From contig NZ_MSSM01000007.1 of assembly GCF_004123795.1 (NCBI RefSeq), positions 1 to 56,581 of the forward strand: a DNA stretch of 56,581 nucleotides, written 5' to 3'. Shown piece after piece: positions 1-9,929 of the stretch. This DNA is from Lacticaseibacillus chiayiensis (GTDB lineage Bacteria > Bacillota > Bacilli > Lactobacillales > Lactobacillaceae). Positions within the stretch are counted from its first letter, which is position 1. Each line of letters begins with the position of its first letter. The notes under the pieces were generated by a model that saw only the letters and a list, made by a program, of their open reading frames with translations, was not told where the DNA came from and did not search any database. The position numbers and the translations under genes were made by a program.

Positions 1-160
1 ATCCCTTAATCCCATCACGTTCATAGCGCGCCTGCCAACGTTGTAATGTACGATCACCAAGACCGTGTTGACGGGAGAAACTACTGATACTTGTCTTCGA
101 ATGTCTGAACTCCTCCAATATGAGTAACTTTTCTTGAGCTGTATGCTTAGATCTGGGCAT
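1..160 (-). CDS. IS3-family (IS150-like) transposase OrfA, N-terminal part, runs off the left edge
   Basis: The reverse strand reads MPRSKHTAQEKLLILEEF..., then a helix-turn-helix stretch ending GDRTLQRWQARYERDGIKG at the window edge. This is the DNA-binding OrfA domain of IS3/IS150-type elements, which bind the element's own ends. The ATG at 158-160 is preceded by a strong GGAGGGA site. Only about 53 residues are inside the window, so whether the element is complete cannot be told. A 9-bp inverted repeat lies just upstream (181-207) and may belong to the IS end. The IS3/IS150 assignment comes from the HTH pattern and is fairly sure; the exact element is not known. Confidence 0.72.
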   Translation of the reverse strand, partial: MPRSKHTAQEKLLILEEFRHSKTSISSFSRQHGLGDRTLQRWQARYERDGIKG

Positions 161-180
161 AGAAAATCCCTCCATGATCA

Positions 181-207
181 TCAGATGAATTATGATATTT
201 CATCTGA
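181..207. repeat. Perfect 9-bp inverted repeat upstream of the IS transposase
   Basis: TCAGATGAA (181-189) and TTCATCTGA (199-207) flank a 9-nt AT-rich loop. It sits in the leader of the partial transposase gene. It may be part of the IS terminal region or a small attenuator; the sequence alone does not decide. Confidence 0.5.
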
Positions 208-348
208 CAACCATAAAGGGATTATCGCACCTCTCATTTGGAACGCGTTCATTTTTATTTTGGGTTATAACTTATCACCCAGCTCCTGCTCTGTCGCTTT
301 GATAAGTCGCCGCAAAACTATTTTTCAAGCTAACACTTCACGGTAAAG

Positions 349-1146
349 TTATTTTCCCCAAATAAACTGCAACATCGCGCGATCGACCGTCACATTATGC
401 TCATGTAGCAGACTGTGTTGCGCGTGGGGGCCAGTGACTTCAAGTGTCTGATACTTAGTGAGTCCCCGAAGCAGATAGCCTAAGCTCAAGGCCGAATTGA
501 CACTCACAACGGTATCGGTATCCGTACCATCTTGAACATTGCCGTAGATGTTCAACACCGACTTAGCGCGGAAATGAACGCGATTCTTCAATAGCCGCGC
601 ATACTCGGGTCGAATCAGGTTCGGTCGTCCGTCTGCCGCTAGTTGTAACTGATGTGGTTGATCATTCCAACCGAGTAAGCCATCATACGGGCCGGCAATC
701 GCAACGACTTTTTCCAATTCAATTGGCGTTTGCGCCATTGCCGCGGCAATGACCGCATAGGCACCCATACTGTGGCCCAGAGCGTTTAACTTCACCACAC
801 CATAACGCTCATGCAGCATCGTGAAAATCTTAGCCAGCCATTGACTGTCCACCTCTTCGCCAGCGGTGTTGTTTTGGAAAATCACCTGAATAATCGGGGC
901 AGCGGTCGTGTGCAACGTACCGCGGACATCTAACTGCCCAGTCGGACTCACCGTAATGACCATACTGCGCTTAGCCACCCCTGCAGCTTCGGCGCTTTCA
1001 ATGAGCTGGTTGGTCGAAAAGGCCGTGCCCCGATACCCATGAACAAAAATGGTCGGTGTCGTGTCCGCTTCTACCAATTGTGTACTTGGCGCCAATCCGA
1101 TAAGTAAAATCACCACGACCAGCAACACTCGTTTAACTAAACGCAT
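349..1146 (-). CDS. Exported alpha/beta hydrolase, DUF915-like
   Basis: A 265-aa protein with an N-terminal hydrophobic signal (MRLVKRVLLVVVILLIGL, then a polar region near VEADTTP), so it is probably secreted or membrane-anchored. The fold marks of alpha/beta hydrolases are visible: the oxyanion-hole strand TIFVHGYRG early in the mature protein and the nucleophile elbow GHSMGA. A late His (GPHAQHSLLHEHN) can complete the triad. DUF915 lipase-like proteins with this layout are common in lactobacilli; the substrate is unknown. I chose the ATG at 1144-1146 because GGAGG (1152-1156) sits just before it and the signal peptide starts there. It overlaps the 3' end of the acyltransferase gene by 14 nt, so the two are probably co-translated. 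Confidence 0.8.
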   Translation of the reverse strand: MRLVKRVLLVVVILLIGLAPSTQLVEADTTPTIFVHGYRGTAFSTNQLIESAEAAGVAKRSMVITVSPTGQLDVRGTLHTTAAPIIQVIFQNNTAGEEVDSQWLAKIFTMLHERYGVVKLNALGHSMGAYAVIAAAMAQTPIELEKVVAIAGPYDGLLGWNDQPHQLQLAADGRPNLIRPEYARLLKNRVHFRAKSVLNIYGNVQDGTDTDTVVSVNSALSLGYLLRGLTKYQTLEVTGPHAQHSLLHEHNVTVDRAMLQFIWGK

Positions 1147-2134
1147 ATAATCCTCCGCCTTGCCAACGTTTCCAAACATAGCGGCCCACATAAGCAAGGA
1201 AAAGGGGAATCGTAACACCGGCAATCACCAGAACAAGTATATTGGGATCACCGAACTTCTCCAAAACATAACCGACCGCTTTATGACCATACATTATAGG
1301 TAGTGTACTACGGCCAATGCGATCTAACCAGTTTCCTGCAAAAGTACCTGCCAAGCTTTTGGCTCCGGCGAACAAACCACCGCAGATGATCACCGGCGCC
1401 CACCCCGCCAGAAGTGGATCAGTTAAGTGATGGGATTTCATATAAAGTAAAAAGTCGATTTGTCCTCGCGACTGGGCAGCGAACAGTACCACGAAAATGC
1501 CGATCGCGACGGCCATAAACCACGGCTTTGTGACAGTTCTCCGAGCATAATGGAACAGCCACCACCCGACAAACATATACGGCAAAGCGACGAGTACCAA
1601 ATCAAGGTTGCCTGGGATCGGGAATCCTAAAACTGCCTCAGCGTTAGGATAACTGAAGCCTAGCCAGAAAAGTCCGGCCATTAAAACCGCTTCATGCCAG
1701 ACTTTTGGCATATAACCACGTAATAGGCTAAACAACAAACTACTAGAGGCATAAACCGTTATGAACCAAAACACCGACAAATAACCATTCAATTCCGTGC
1801 CACCGTACAGCAGTCGCCGCAGATAATCCAGAGTAAACGCGGGTGTGCGTTGCTCAACCACAAAATTCAGCAAAATCAGACTCACACCGTAACCAAAATA
1901 CTGTTTGAACATCGGCCAGAAACGCCGCTGCAGATAATCTCTTAGAGTCGGCAACGTTGTCGGCTTGACAAAGAAACCGCCAATCATAAAGAACAATGGC
2001 ATATGCCACCAATATAAGCTTTCATAAAACGTTGTATGGCGCGGGTAAAAATGTCCCAACACAACTGCAATGATTCCGAGGCCTTTGGCAACATCAATCC
2101 ATTCAATACGTTGATGCGTCGATTGGACTTTCAC
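1133..2134 (-). CDS. Membrane acyltransferase (acyltransferase 3 / fucose 4-O-acetylase-like)
   Basis: A 333-aa polytopic protein opening with RIEWIDVAKGLGIIAVVLGHFY, the hallmark start of acyltransferase-3 proteins: the R/D pair of 'RIxWIDxAKGxxI' and the His of the following helix (LGHF). About ten hydrophobic segments follow. Such enzymes move acetyl or other acyl groups across the membrane onto cell-surface sugars or lipids; the acceptor cannot be told here. The start is GTG (2132-2134) with GGAAGGGG about 12 nt upstream. It forms an overlapping pair with the downstream exported hydrolase, which suggests a shared cell-envelope role. Confidence 0.8.
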   Translation of the reverse strand: MKVQSTHQRIEWIDVAKGLGIIAVVLGHFYPRHTTFYESLYWWHMPLFFMIGGFFVKPTTLPTLRDYLQRRFWPMFKQYFGYGVSLILLNFVVEQRTPAFTLDYLRRLLYGGTELNGYLSVFWFITVYASSSLLFSLLRGYMPKVWHEAVLMAGLFWLGFSYPNAEAVLGFPIPGNLDLVLVALPYMFVGWWLFHYARRTVTKPWFMAVAIGIFVVLFAAQSRGQIDFLLYMKSHHLTDPLLAGWAPVIICGGLFAGAKSLAGTFAGNWLDRIGRSTLPIMYGHKAVGYVLEKFGDPNILVLVIAGVTIPLFLAYVGRYVWKRWQGGGLYAFS

Positions 2135-2251
2135 GTTTCGAAAACGCCCCTTCCATAGTCAATAACTTATTTTCAGGCTAACAAGTCGCCTAGATGTTTG
2201 TTTGATGCCTTTTTAAAGATTTTGTGAAGGCCATTTTACCCAAATCTGGCA

Positions 2252-2266
2252 AGGACGTGCTAGACT
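2252..2266 (+). promoter_or_regulatory. Extended -10 promoter for the DHA2 efflux gene
   Basis: TGCTAGACT (TAGACT at 2261-2266) is a good extended -10 (TGnTAnACT). No convincing -35 is seen. It lies downstream of the longest-frame GTG at 2224, which argues for the TTG start at 2299. Confidence 0.45.
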
Positions 2267-2298
2267 GGATTATATCGCTCTTTAGAAAGGACACGATT

Positions 2299-3756
2299 TT
2301 GTTGACACCAACTGATGTTAATGGGCATCCGTATAATCGCTTGCTGCTTGTCATTACCTTACTGATTGGCACGTTTACGACTTTCTTGACGCAAACCATT
2401 CTCACCACTGCTTATCCGACATTGATGGCTGATTTTCATATCAGCGCCAGCGCGGTTCAGTGGCTAACAACCGGTTTCATGTTAATTATGGGAATCATGA
2501 TTCCTGTTTCGGCATGGTTGTTGGATAAATTCAATGTCAAACACCTTTATCTGACGGCCATGACGATTTTCTTCTTAGGATCGCTGATTTGCTGGCTCGC
2601 TACTGACTTTCAGATGCTGCTGGCAGGCCGTCTGATCCAGGCGATTGGTGTCGGCATGTCCATGCCCACCTTCCAGACCGTCATGTTCACCATCTTCCCA
2701 CCGGAAAAGCGGGGCAGTGCCATGGGCTTAGCAGGCATCGTCATTGGCTTGGCTCCGGCGATTGGCCCGACGCTTTCCGGCTGGATTTTATTGCATCATA
2801 CCTGGCGTGCGTTATTTTCCGTGATCATGCCGATTGCTGCCGGTGTGGTATTATTGGCCACTTACAGTATGCGTAAAGTTTTGCCAACGTCACATCCCAA
2901 GATTGACGTGCCATCGATTATTGCCTCGACACTTGGATTTGGCGGCTTATTATACGGCTTCTCGACAGTCGGGGACGCCGGCTGGACGGACACGCAGGTT
3001 CTGATAAGCCTTGCGATTGGCATTATGTTTGTCGTCTTGTTCTGCTGGCGACAACTCCATCTCAAAACACCGTTGTTGGAATTGCGGGTCTTTAAATCCA
3101 AGACTTTCACGTTAAGTGTCATTTTGACTGCGGTCGCCTTCATGTCGATGGTCGGTGTTGAAATGGTACTGCCTATGTATATTCAGACGATTCGTGGCGA
3201 AAGCGCCTTTCATTCCGGCATGATTCTGTTTCCGGGCGCGATTATGATGGGCATCATGAGTCCAATCACCGGGCGGATTTTTGATCGGATCGGTGCCAAA
3301 CGATTAGCCGTCGCAGGTTTGTTTCTGCTAGTTGCCGGCACCTTACCACTGATGACGTTGACCGAAACCACACCGCTGATCTATATCACAGCAGTTTATA
3401 CTGTGCGGATGTTCGGGATCACCATGGTCACGATGCCAGTCACGACTGCCGGCATGAATGCCTTGCCAACGCATTTAATCAACCATGGAACCGCTGTGAA
3501 CAATACGATTCGGCAGGTAGCAGCGTCAATTGGTACCGCGATCCTGGTCTCCGTTTTGTCGGTTGTCACCAAAAGCGCAACGCCGGCAGCTAGCGGCAAG
3601 ACACTTGATCCGATTGACTACACAAACGCGCTACACCAGGCTACCTTGGCTGGCTATCGGGCTGCCTTTGCGGTTTCGCTAGTTATGGCAGCATTAGGCT
3701 TATTACTGAGCTTCTTCTTGAAAAATGATGCCATGGACCGGGGGGACGCCTCATGA
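2299..3756 (+). CDS. DHA2-family (14-TMS) multidrug MFS transporter, EmrB/QacA-like
   Basis: About 485 residues with 14 hydrophobic segments. DHA2 signatures are visible: early TLLIGTFTTFLTQTILTTAYPTL, motif 'QWLTTGFMLIMGIMIPVSAWLLDKF', 'AGRLIQAIGVGMSMPTFQTVMFTIFPPEKRGSAMG' (motif B/C region) and 'AIGPTLSGWIL'. These are proton-driven exporters of drugs or toxic organics. The frame is open to a GTG at 2224, but that has no ribosome site. AGAAAGGA at 2284-2291 precedes TTG codons at 2299 and 2302, and a promoter lies between, so I place the start at 2299. It overlaps the next gene by ATGA (3753-3756), so the two are one operon. Confidence 0.85.
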   Translation: MLTPTDVNGHPYNRLLLVITLLIGTFTTFLTQTILTTAYPTLMADFHISASAVQWLTTGFMLIMGIMIPVSAWLLDKFNVKHLYLTAMTIFFLGSLICWLATDFQMLLAGRLIQAIGVGMSMPTFQTVMFTIFPPEKRGSAMGLAGIVIGLAPAIGPTLSGWILLHHTWRALFSVIMPIAAGVVLLATYSMRKVLPTSHPKIDVPSIIASTLGFGGLLYGFSTVGDAGWTDTQVLISLAIGIMFVVLFCWRQLHLKTPLLELRVFKSKTFTLSVILTAVAFMSMVGVEMVLPMYIQTIRGESAFHSGMILFPGAIMMGIMSPITGRIFDRIGAKRLAVAGLFLLVAGTLPLMTLTETTPLIYITAVYTVRMFGITMVTMPVTTAGMNALPTHLINHGTAVNNTIRQVAASIGTAILVSVLSVVTKSATPAASGKTLDPIDYTNALHQATLAGYRAAFAVSLVMAALGLLLSFFLKNDAMDRGDAS

Positions 3757-4256
3757 TTATCTTCTTGTTGATCATCGGTGCCATCGCTTTTTTCTGGGCT
3801 GTCGTGTTAATGAAACCTAGTCGTCAACGACCATTAGCTATCATCGTAAGTGGCTTGCTGGTTTTAGGCCCGATTGGTTTACTCAGTTTGAATGATCTTT
3901 ACCATATTGGCTTTACCATTGAAGAAACCACGCAGTTGCAACCGCTAGCGTCCATGGATAACCAATTACAGATTATCAGTCAGCCGATCGGCACGGCCAA
4001 AAAGCACATTGCTTACCGCTACCGGATTTCTGGAGATGCCACCGAGCATTCGATCAAGCCAAGCACCACCGTGAAGACGAAGCTAAAACGTGGCACTATC
4101 GCGCAAGTCGCTGTCACCGAGCAAAAACTCAAATACAGCAACGTCTTTACCGCTATCATGTTCGCCGGATCCGGTGAACAAGGCAAAAACATTGGCAAAA
4201 TATACACGTTCACCCTACCAAGTAACTGGCGAGTCGTTAAATCGCCTAAGAGTTAA
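3753..4256 (+). CDS. DUF4811-type membrane protein paired with the efflux pump
   Basis: A 167-aa protein with two hydrophobic helices at the N-terminus (about residues 1-18 and 27-47) and a C-terminal extracytoplasmic-looking beta-rich domain rich in Lys and Thr. Lactobacilli often carry a DUF4811 protein directly after an MFS pump, and this matches in position and layout. Its function is unknown; an accessory or stabilising role for the pump is an inference from the ATGA overlap with the transporter gene. A bidirectional terminator follows at 4345-4391. Confidence 0.6.
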   Translation: MIIFLLIIGAIAFFWAVVLMKPSRQRPLAIIVSGLLVLGPIGLLSLNDLYHIGFTIEETTQLQPLASMDNQLQIISQPIGTAKKHIAYRYRISGDATEHSIKPSTTVKTKLKRGTIAQVAVTEQKLKYSNVFTAIMFAGSGEQGKNIGKIYTFTLPSNWRVVKSPKS

Positions 4257-4344
4257 GTGCCGTGATTTCTTGGCATACAAAAGAGCCTTAACTATTTACT
4301 CCCGATGTAACCTAATTAGTTTAATTGAAACGCCTTTACCATTA

Positions 4345-4396
4345 AAAATGACCGAGTCTGCCGGAAGAAAATCTGGCAACTCGGTCATTTTGATTT
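4345..4396. terminator. Bidirectional terminator between DUF4811 gene and maf
   Basis: AAAATGACCGAG (4345-4356) pairs with CTCGGTCATTTT (4380-4391). The arms give an A-tract before and a T-tract after the stem, so it can end the convergent genes on either strand. Confidence 0.8.
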
Positions 4397-4419
4397 TTGA
4401 TTCATCTAATCCATTCAGA

Positions 4420-4968
4420 TTAAGCTAACAGCATGCGATACAACGTGCTGATCGGCAGACCCATCACATTGTAAAAGTCACCATGAATGGACTTAACCAG
4501 TAAAGCGCCGGCATCTTGAATTCCGTAAGCACCGGCCTTGTCCTGATAAGCATCTTCTTGCAAATAGGACTCAACTTCTGCTTCCGCAAGTGGCCAGAAA
4601 GTAACATCTGTGCCCACCACTTGCTGACGGACTGTGCCATTGTCTAGACGCACCCATAAGCCGGTATACACTTGATGCGTTTGGCCGCCAAGTGCGGTGA
4701 TCATCTGTTTGGCTTCCTGTCGACTATGCGGCTTGCCCAACAATTTGCCCTGAAACGCAACCATGGTATCTGCGGCAATAATCGTAGCCCCCGGGTAGCT
4801 GGGTACCAATGATTCACCTTTTGCTTTCGCGAGACTCTGGACATAATCCGGTGGCGCGAGAATCGGCAACGCCCGTTCATTAATCGTGGCTGGGTGGCTC
4901 TCAAATTCCGGAACAATCCGCTTGAGCAACGCCTGTCGCCGCGGTGAGTGGCTTGCCAATATGATCAT
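4420..4968 (-). CDS. maf: Maf family nucleotide pyrophosphatase
   Basis: A 182-aa protein, full length for the family. It starts [15 protein letters not shown] with the Maf signature S-x-S-P-R-R, then the conserved E (INERALP), the catalytic region [20 protein letters not shown] (AADT and GKP) and the [17 protein letters not shown] segment ([16 protein letters not shown]). Maf proteins hydrolyse non-canonical or modified NTPs such as dTTP/UTP analogues in the cytoplasm and are linked to septum control in Bacillus. The ATG overlaps the mutL stop as ATGA (4965-4968), so maf is the last gene of mutS-mutL-maf, a sensible nucleotide-sanitation partner to mismatch repair. Confidence 0.93.
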   Translation of the reverse strand: MIILASHSPRRQALLKRIVPEFESHPATINERALPILAPPDYVQSLAKAKGESLVPSYPGATIIAADTMVAFQGKLLGKPHSRQEAKQMITALGGQTHQVYTGLWVRLDNGTVRQQVVGTDVTFWPLAEAEVESYLQEDAYQDKAGAYGIQDAGALLVKSIHGDFYNVMGLPISTLYRMLLA

Positions 4969-6920
4969 GCCTGCATTTCCCCACTTTCATGACTATCTTG
5001 AATTCGCTTGAACATTTTCTCCAGATCAGTATTGGAAAAGTGAACCAGAACCGGCCGACCATGCGGGCAGTTAAACGGGTTCTCGCATTGCGGCAACTTT
5101 TGAATCAGTGCTCGCGCCTGCTTGTCGTCCAAATGGTGATTAGCCTTGATCGCCCGTTTACAACTCATCATGATGGCGGTTTTTTCCCGAAACGCGGCAA
5201 CCGTAATCTTGCCGTCGCGCAGAACCCAATCAACCATTTCCTTGATTGTATCCTCTTCCTGACCGGCTTTAAACCAAGTTGGATGGTGTTCAACCACAAA
5301 ACTATTTTGGCCGAAGTCTTCCAGATACAGACCGACCGATTCCAAAACATCGCGGTGCGTCCGAATACCAATCGCATCTGCCGCGGAGTAATCCAAAACA
5401 ATCGGCACTAACAAATGTTGCTGATCGGTGCTGACTTTACCGATTTCTTTGCGATAAAATTCATAATTCACCCGTTCCTGTGCGGCATGCTGATCCAAAA
5501 TATACAAGCCGTCGCTGGATTCTGCCAGCAAGTAGGTGCCATGAACCTGCGCCAGATAAGTTAAATTTGGAAATCGCTCAGCCGGTTCGTTCCGCTTCAG
5601 GTCTTGCGCTGGCAGGTCCTCCACCAGCGCTGGCGCCACATTAGCATCCAGATCTTGATAACGCTGATCCCACCTTGCCAGACGTTGCGGCTCACTAAAA
5701 ATCGGTTGATCATCCAAATCATCCATGGTTAAGTCTGGGTCTGCTTTGGCAGCAGGTGTTGCTGCAGCTTGTGGCTTATTCATGGGCTGATCATGGGTTT
5801 CTTCACGCAGTTCAGTTCCTTGCGGCGGCGTTGGTCCAGCTGTTTTCGGGCTGATTTTATTTAGCGTCAATTCTAGTTGATCCAGGTCGTAGTGTTCGCG
5901 TTTAGGCAGGTTGTCCAACGCGTCCGGAATGAGATTTTCTTTTGCTAACCGACTCCGAATCGCTTCACTTAGCAAATGGCTGAGCTGGTCCTCCTTACTC
6001 AAGCGGACTTCGGCTTTCGTCGGGTGCACGTTGACGTCGACCAAGGCAGCGTCCATCTGAATCGTGATAACGCCCATCGGATAACGCCCGACCATGAGCT
6101 TCGATCCGTAACCGGCAATCACGGCTTTCGTCAATTGAAAATTCTTAATGTAACGGCCATTGACGACCAGACTCAGATAATTGCGCGATGCACGCGTGGT
6201 TTCCGGCAAACTGGTCAAGCCGCTCACTTGAAAATCAAGATCCTGCGCTTGAAAGTCGACCATCGACCGCGCTACTGGCAAGCCATAGATTCCCGCAAGT
6301 GTCTGCCGCAGATCGCCTTGACCCGCAGTTCGGACGACCATATTGCCATCGTGTGAAACCGTAAAGGCGATGCTGGGATTAGCCAATGCCAACCGACTGA
6401 CGATATCGACAATTTTTCCTAGCTCTGTCTGCTGGGACTTCATGTACTTCAGGCGGGCTGGTGTATTGAAGAACAAATCAGACACCTCAACATCGGTTCC
6501 TCGGCGATGGGCTGCTGTGGTCTGATCCTCCACGTGGCCGCCTTTCACGTGAATTTTGGCGCCGATACCGGAATCTGTCGCGGTCGTCAACGTCACATCG
6601 GCAACCGCCGCGATACTGGCCAAAGCTTCACCGCGAAACCCTAACGAATGTACATTAAATAGATCCCGCGTCGTCAGAATTTTGCTCGTCGCATGGCGCA
6701 AAAAAGCAGTCGCAACATCGTCAGGATCAATGCCGCCCCCGTTGTCACTCACCTGAATTTTCTGCAACCCAGCCGCCGAAACCTTGACGTCAATCTGGGT
6801 CGCCTGGGCATCAATGCTGTTTTCCACTAGTTCTTTGACCACGCTGGCCGGGCGTTCGATGACTTCTCCGGCAGCAATTTGGTTACTTAACGTGGCAGAT
6901 AGCTGATGAATTTTTGGCAT
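4965..6920 (-). CDS. mutL: DNA mismatch repair protein MutL
   Basis: A 651-aa protein. The N-terminal GHKL ATPase shows all motifs: [11 protein letters not shown] (residues about 28-38), DNGGGI (about 60) and LGFRGEAL (about 93-100). A proline- and acid-rich linker (about 345-430) leads to a C-terminal dimerisation/endonuclease domain. The endonuclease motif DQHA-x2-E-x4-E is present near residue 475 ([12 protein letters not shown]), followed by [11 protein letters not shown] and CPHGRP metal-site motifs. It is therefore a nicking MutL, as expected in a bacterium without MutH. It acts with MutS (gene 4 nt upstream) on mismatched DNA behind the fork. Confidence 0.97.
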   Translation of the reverse strand: MPKIHQLSATLSNQIAAGEVIERPASVVKELVENSIDAQATQIDVKVSAAGLQKIQVSDNGGGIDPDDVATAFLRHATSKILTTRDLFNVHSLGFRGEALASIAAVADVTLTTATDSGIGAKIHVKGGHVEDQTTAAHRRGTDVEVSDLFFNTPARLKYMKSQQTELGKIVDIVSRLALANPSIAFTVSHDGNMVVRTAGQGDLRQTLAGIYGLPVARSMVDFQAQDLDFQVSGLTSLPETTRASRNYLSLVVNGRYIKNFQLTKAVIAGYGSKLMVGRYPMGVITIQMDAALVDVNVHPTKAEVRLSKEDQLSHLLSEAIRSRLAKENLIPDALDNLPKREHYDLDQLELTLNKISPKTAGPTPPQGTELREETHDQPMNKPQAAATPAAKADPDLTMDDLDDQPIFSEPQRLARWDQRYQDLDANVAPALVEDLPAQDLKRNEPAERFPNLTYLAQVHGTYLLAESSDGLYILDQHAAQERVNYEFYRKEIGKVSTDQQHLLVPIVLDYSAADAIGIRTHRDVLESVGLYLEDFGQNSFVVEHHPTWFKAGQEEDTIKEMVDWVLRDGKITVAAFREKTAIMMSCKRAIKANHHLDDKQARALIQKLPQCENPFNCPHGRPVLVHFSNTDLEKMFKRIQDSHESGEMQA

Positions 6921-6924
6921 AAAA

Positions 6925-9498
6925 TCACTTCTTCTTTAAACGTTTCTGAAGGTCGAAAATTAAATTCATGGCGTCCATTGGTGTCGCATCCATCAAATCA
7001 AACTTAGCTAATTTCGCCAAAATCGGGCTATTCTTCGGTTGCGGTTTAGGTTCCTCGAAAAGCGACAATTGCTGATCCTTTACCTGACTTGCGGCTGCCG
7101 GCACAGTTTTCTCAGGTGTGGCAGCTTCAAGATGCTTCAGAATCGCATCGGCTCGGCTCAATAAGTCTGCTGGCAATCCAGCCAGTTTAGCGACATGAAT
7201 CCCGTAACTTTTATCTGCCGGTCCCGGCATCATTTTATGCAGAAAAACCAGGTTGCCGTGTTCTTCAACAGCGCCGACATGCACATTCTTAAGTTTTGCC
7301 AATGAATCCGACAAACTGGTCAACTCATGATAATGCGTGGAAAAAAGCGTCTTGGCGTGCACATGATCATGTAGGTACTCGATAATTGCCTGTGCCAGCG
7401 CCATGCCATCATAAGTCGCTGTTCCCCGCCCGATTTCATCGAATAGGATCAGGCTCGAGGCCGTTGCATGACTTAATGCCGCATTGGCTTCCAACATTTC
7501 AACCATAAAGGTACTTTCCCCATTCGCCAAGTCATCAGCCGCACCGATACGAGTGAAGATTTGATCAAAAATTGGTAAATCCGCGGCATCAGCGGGAACG
7601 AATGATCCAGCCTGCGCCATGATCACAATTAGCGCCAACTGCCGCATATAGGTACTTTTACCGGACATGTTGGGACCGGTAATCAGCAGCATATCCGCAT
7701 CCTGATCCATAATGACATCGTTCGGAATATAGCTATCTTGCCCCAAAACATGTTCGACAACCGGATGGCGACCGCCTTTAATATTAATGTCGTGGGTGCC
7801 GGCATGCATTGTCGGTCGGACATAGTGATTATTTTCGGCCACTGTCGCAAAGCTTTGCAAAACATCCAGTGCAGAAATCTGTGCGGCTAACACTTGGAGT
7901 CGTTTAATCTGGGACTTGACCTGATCGCGAATGTCTTGAAAAAGATCATACTCCAGCGCTGTCGAACTTTCCTGCGCCTCAAGAATCAAGGTTTCTTTTT
8001 CCTTCAGCTCAGGTGTGATGAACCGCTCGGCATTTGTCAGTGTCTGCTTACGCTCGTAGCGGCCTTCTGGGATCTTATCCAAGTTGGACTTTGTGACCTC
8101 GATGAAATAGCCGAACACCTTGTTATAGCGGATTTTCAAATTATGAATACCGGTGGCCTGGCGCTCAGATGCTTCCAATTCAGCGATCCACTGCTTAGAA
8201 TGCTTCATGGCATCGCGATACTCGTCTAACTTCTTATTGTATCCGCGTAAAATAAGGCCGCCATCAGTCACCGAAATCGGCGGCTCCGGCTCGATCGCCC
8301 GACGAATCAAACTGGCAACATCACTGACTGGATCGATTTTACCGCGAAGTGCCTTAAAACTGCCATCATCAAGCTTGCTTAAGACATCCTGAATCGCCGG
8401 CACCTGATCAAGGGACGTTTGCAGCTGAATCAAGTCCCGCCCGTTAACCGTGCCAAAAGCCACGCGTCCGGCTAACCGCTCAAGATCATAAACCTTTGTC
8501 AAACGCTCCTGCAACTCACTGCGTTCAAAAAAGTGATCCAGCAAGTCCTGAACTTGATTTTGCCGTACGCTGATGGCGCCAATATCCAACAACGGCCGCT
8601 CTAACCATTGTTTCAGCAAACGTCCGCCCATCGCGGTTTTCGTCGCGTCCAACAAAGATAGTAAGGTATCGCCTTTGCGCCCGGTGCGGCTATTTTGCAA
8701 AATATCAAGGTTGCTGCGAGCATCCTGATCCATTTCAAGATACGCCGACGGTTGGTAGGCCACGGCTTTTTGAATGTGGGCCAGGCTCCGTTTTTGTGTA
8801 TTCAGCAAATAGGCCATCAGCATTTGCACAACTGCGGCTTCGGCTGGATCGTTCAGATCTTGCGAAACATAACTGCCTTCACTGGTGGGTTTGCTTTCAG
8901 GTTGAACCGACAACAAGCGCTCGCCTTTTTTCAACATGGCTGCGTCGTCATCGGTCAAGTCTTCTGGTACCACAATCTCTTTGGTGGCGAGCGCACTCAA
9001 CTCGTTTTGCAAAGCAAACTTGCTTTTGAGATCTGTCACTTTCAGCTCGCCGGTGGAAACATCGCCATATGCAAAGGCATAACCGCCTGCGTGTGGCAAA
9101 ACAGCAGTAATGTAATTGTTCGTCTTCGCAGCGCCTGCTTTGATATCGACATTGGTGCCGGGAGTAATCAGCTGAATCACCGCACGCTTGACCATCCCCA
9201 CGGCTTTTTTGGGATCTTCCATTTGCTCACAAATAGCGACTTTATACCCATGATCAATCAGAATATCGACATAACTCTGCACAGCATGATGCGGCACCCC
9301 AGCCATGGGAATTGGATCGTCCGCGCTCTTATTCCGTGCCGTCAATGTCAACTCAAGCAACTGTGCGCCTTTAATGGCATCATCGTTGAACAATTCGTAA
9401 AAATCACCAATTCGGTAAAATAAAAATGCATCCGGATACTGCGCCTTAATCGCATTATACTGTTGCATCATTGGCGTATCACTGGTTTTTTGCGGCAC
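6925..9498 (-). CDS. mutS: DNA mismatch repair protein MutS
   Basis: An 857-aa mismatch-recognition ATPase. The mismatch-binding Phe-x-Glu is visible in GDFYELF (Phe33, Glu35). Walker A is GPNMSGKST near residue 610, followed by the Walker B segment [16 protein letters not shown] and the dimer helix-turn-helix. The C-terminus has the short linker with QLSLFEEP, which resembles a beta-clamp-binding QxxLF site. The frame opens at GTG 9507, but GGGTGA lies between that codon and a second GTG at 9496-9498, giving [14 protein letters not shown], the usual start of the family. I use 9498. It is the first gene of mutS-mutL-maf. Confidence 0.97.
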   Translation of the reverse strand: MPQKTSDTPMMQQYNAIKAQYPDAFLFYRIGDFYELFNDDAIKGAQLLELTLTARNKSADDPIPMAGVPHHAVQSYVDILIDHGYKVAICEQMEDPKKAVGMVKRAVIQLITPGTNVDIKAGAAKTNNYITAVLPHAGGYAFAYGDVSTGELKVTDLKSKFALQNELSALATKEIVVPEDLTDDDAAMLKKGERLLSVQPESKPTSEGSYVSQDLNDPAEAAVVQMLMAYLLNTQKRSLAHIQKAVAYQPSAYLEMDQDARSNLDILQNSRTGRKGDTLLSLLDATKTAMGGRLLKQWLERPLLDIGAISVRQNQVQDLLDHFFERSELQERLTKVYDLERLAGRVAFGTVNGRDLIQLQTSLDQVPAIQDVLSKLDDGSFKALRGKIDPVSDVASLIRRAIEPEPPISVTDGGLILRGYNKKLDEYRDAMKHSKQWIAELEASERQATGIHNLKIRYNKVFGYFIEVTKSNLDKIPEGRYERKQTLTNAERFITPELKEKETLILEAQESSTALEYDLFQDIRDQVKSQIKRLQVLAAQISALDVLQSFATVAENNHYVRPTMHAGTHDINIKGGRHPVVEHVLGQDSYIPNDVIMDQDADMLLITGPNMSGKSTYMRQLALIVIMAQAGSFVPADAADLPIFDQIFTRIGAADDLANGESTFMVEMLEANAALSHATASSLILFDEIGRGTATYDGMALAQAIIEYLHDHVHAKTLFSTHYHELTSLSDSLAKLKNVHVGAVEEHGNLVFLHKMMPGPADKSYGIHVAKLAGLPADLLSRADAILKHLEAATPEKTVPAAASQVKDQQLSLFEEPKPQPKNSPILAKLAKFDLMDATPMDAMNLIFDLQKRLKKK

Positions 9499-9566
9499 AA
9501 AATTCACCCTTTGTCTTTGACTATCTCTGACTTTTTCTACTATTCATTTTAACAGGTAAGTCAACA

Positions 9567-9685
9567 GAGCGCGAACTGGCGCGGTTAGAAGTCGGAGTGT
9601 AAGTGGCCTCAGGCGTGATGGCCCGGGCTTAGGCCATTGCGCCTGAGGTTCTTACACGCAGACTTCTGCGCCAGTGAGCGCGTTT
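9567..9685 (+). repeat. Imperfect-palindrome repeat, copy 1
   Basis: About 118 bp opening GAGCGCGAACTGG and closing CCAGTGAGCGCGTTT. The arms (GGAGTGTAAG / CTTACACG, GAAGTC / GACTTC, GGCCTCAGGCG / CGCCTGAGG) pair around a GC-rich centre GGCCCGGGCTTAGGCC. It lies head-to-tail with copy 2, between mutS and kimA. Confidence 0.85.
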
Positions 9686-9687
9686 CA

Positions 9688-9807
9688 GAGCGCGAACTGG
9701 GCCGGTTAGAAACCGGAACATAAGTGGCCTCAGGCGTGATGGCCCGGGCTTAGGCCATTGCGACCAAGGTCCTTATGTGCAGGTTTCTGGCCCATTGAGC
9801 GCGTTTT
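9688..9807 (+). repeat. Imperfect-palindrome repeat, copy 2
   Basis: Same unit as copy 1, starting GAGCGCGAACTGGG and ending CCATTGAGCGCGTTTT, in direct tandem with it 2 bp away. The right inner arm reads GCGACCAAGG instead of GCGCCTGAGG, so the centre is less symmetric. Confidence 0.85.
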
Positions 9808-9860
9808 GAAACCGGATTGCTCTTCACCAAACTTACCAACCTGTTTAGCAAAAACTAAAA

Positions 9861-9893
9861 GACGAATGAACCCATCCATGGAATTCATTCGCC
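9861..9893 (-). terminator. Rho-independent terminator after kimA
   Basis: On the minus strand GGCGAATGAA (9893-9884) pairs with TTCATTCGTC (9870-9861), followed by TTTTAGTTTTT. It ends the kimA transcript before the repeats. Confidence 0.75.
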
Positions 9894-9929
9894 TCTATTA
9901 CGCGTCTACCTAACTAACCTAAAACCGCC

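Noticed and set aside
2224-2298. Longer start (GTG 2224) of the DHA2 transporter
   Set aside because: No ribosome site, and a good extended -10 lies inside the extension.
8695-9423. 242-residue open frame on the plus strand inside mutS
   Set aside because: It lies antisense to conserved MutS sequence, has no ribosome site, and its residues follow the codon pattern of the real gene.
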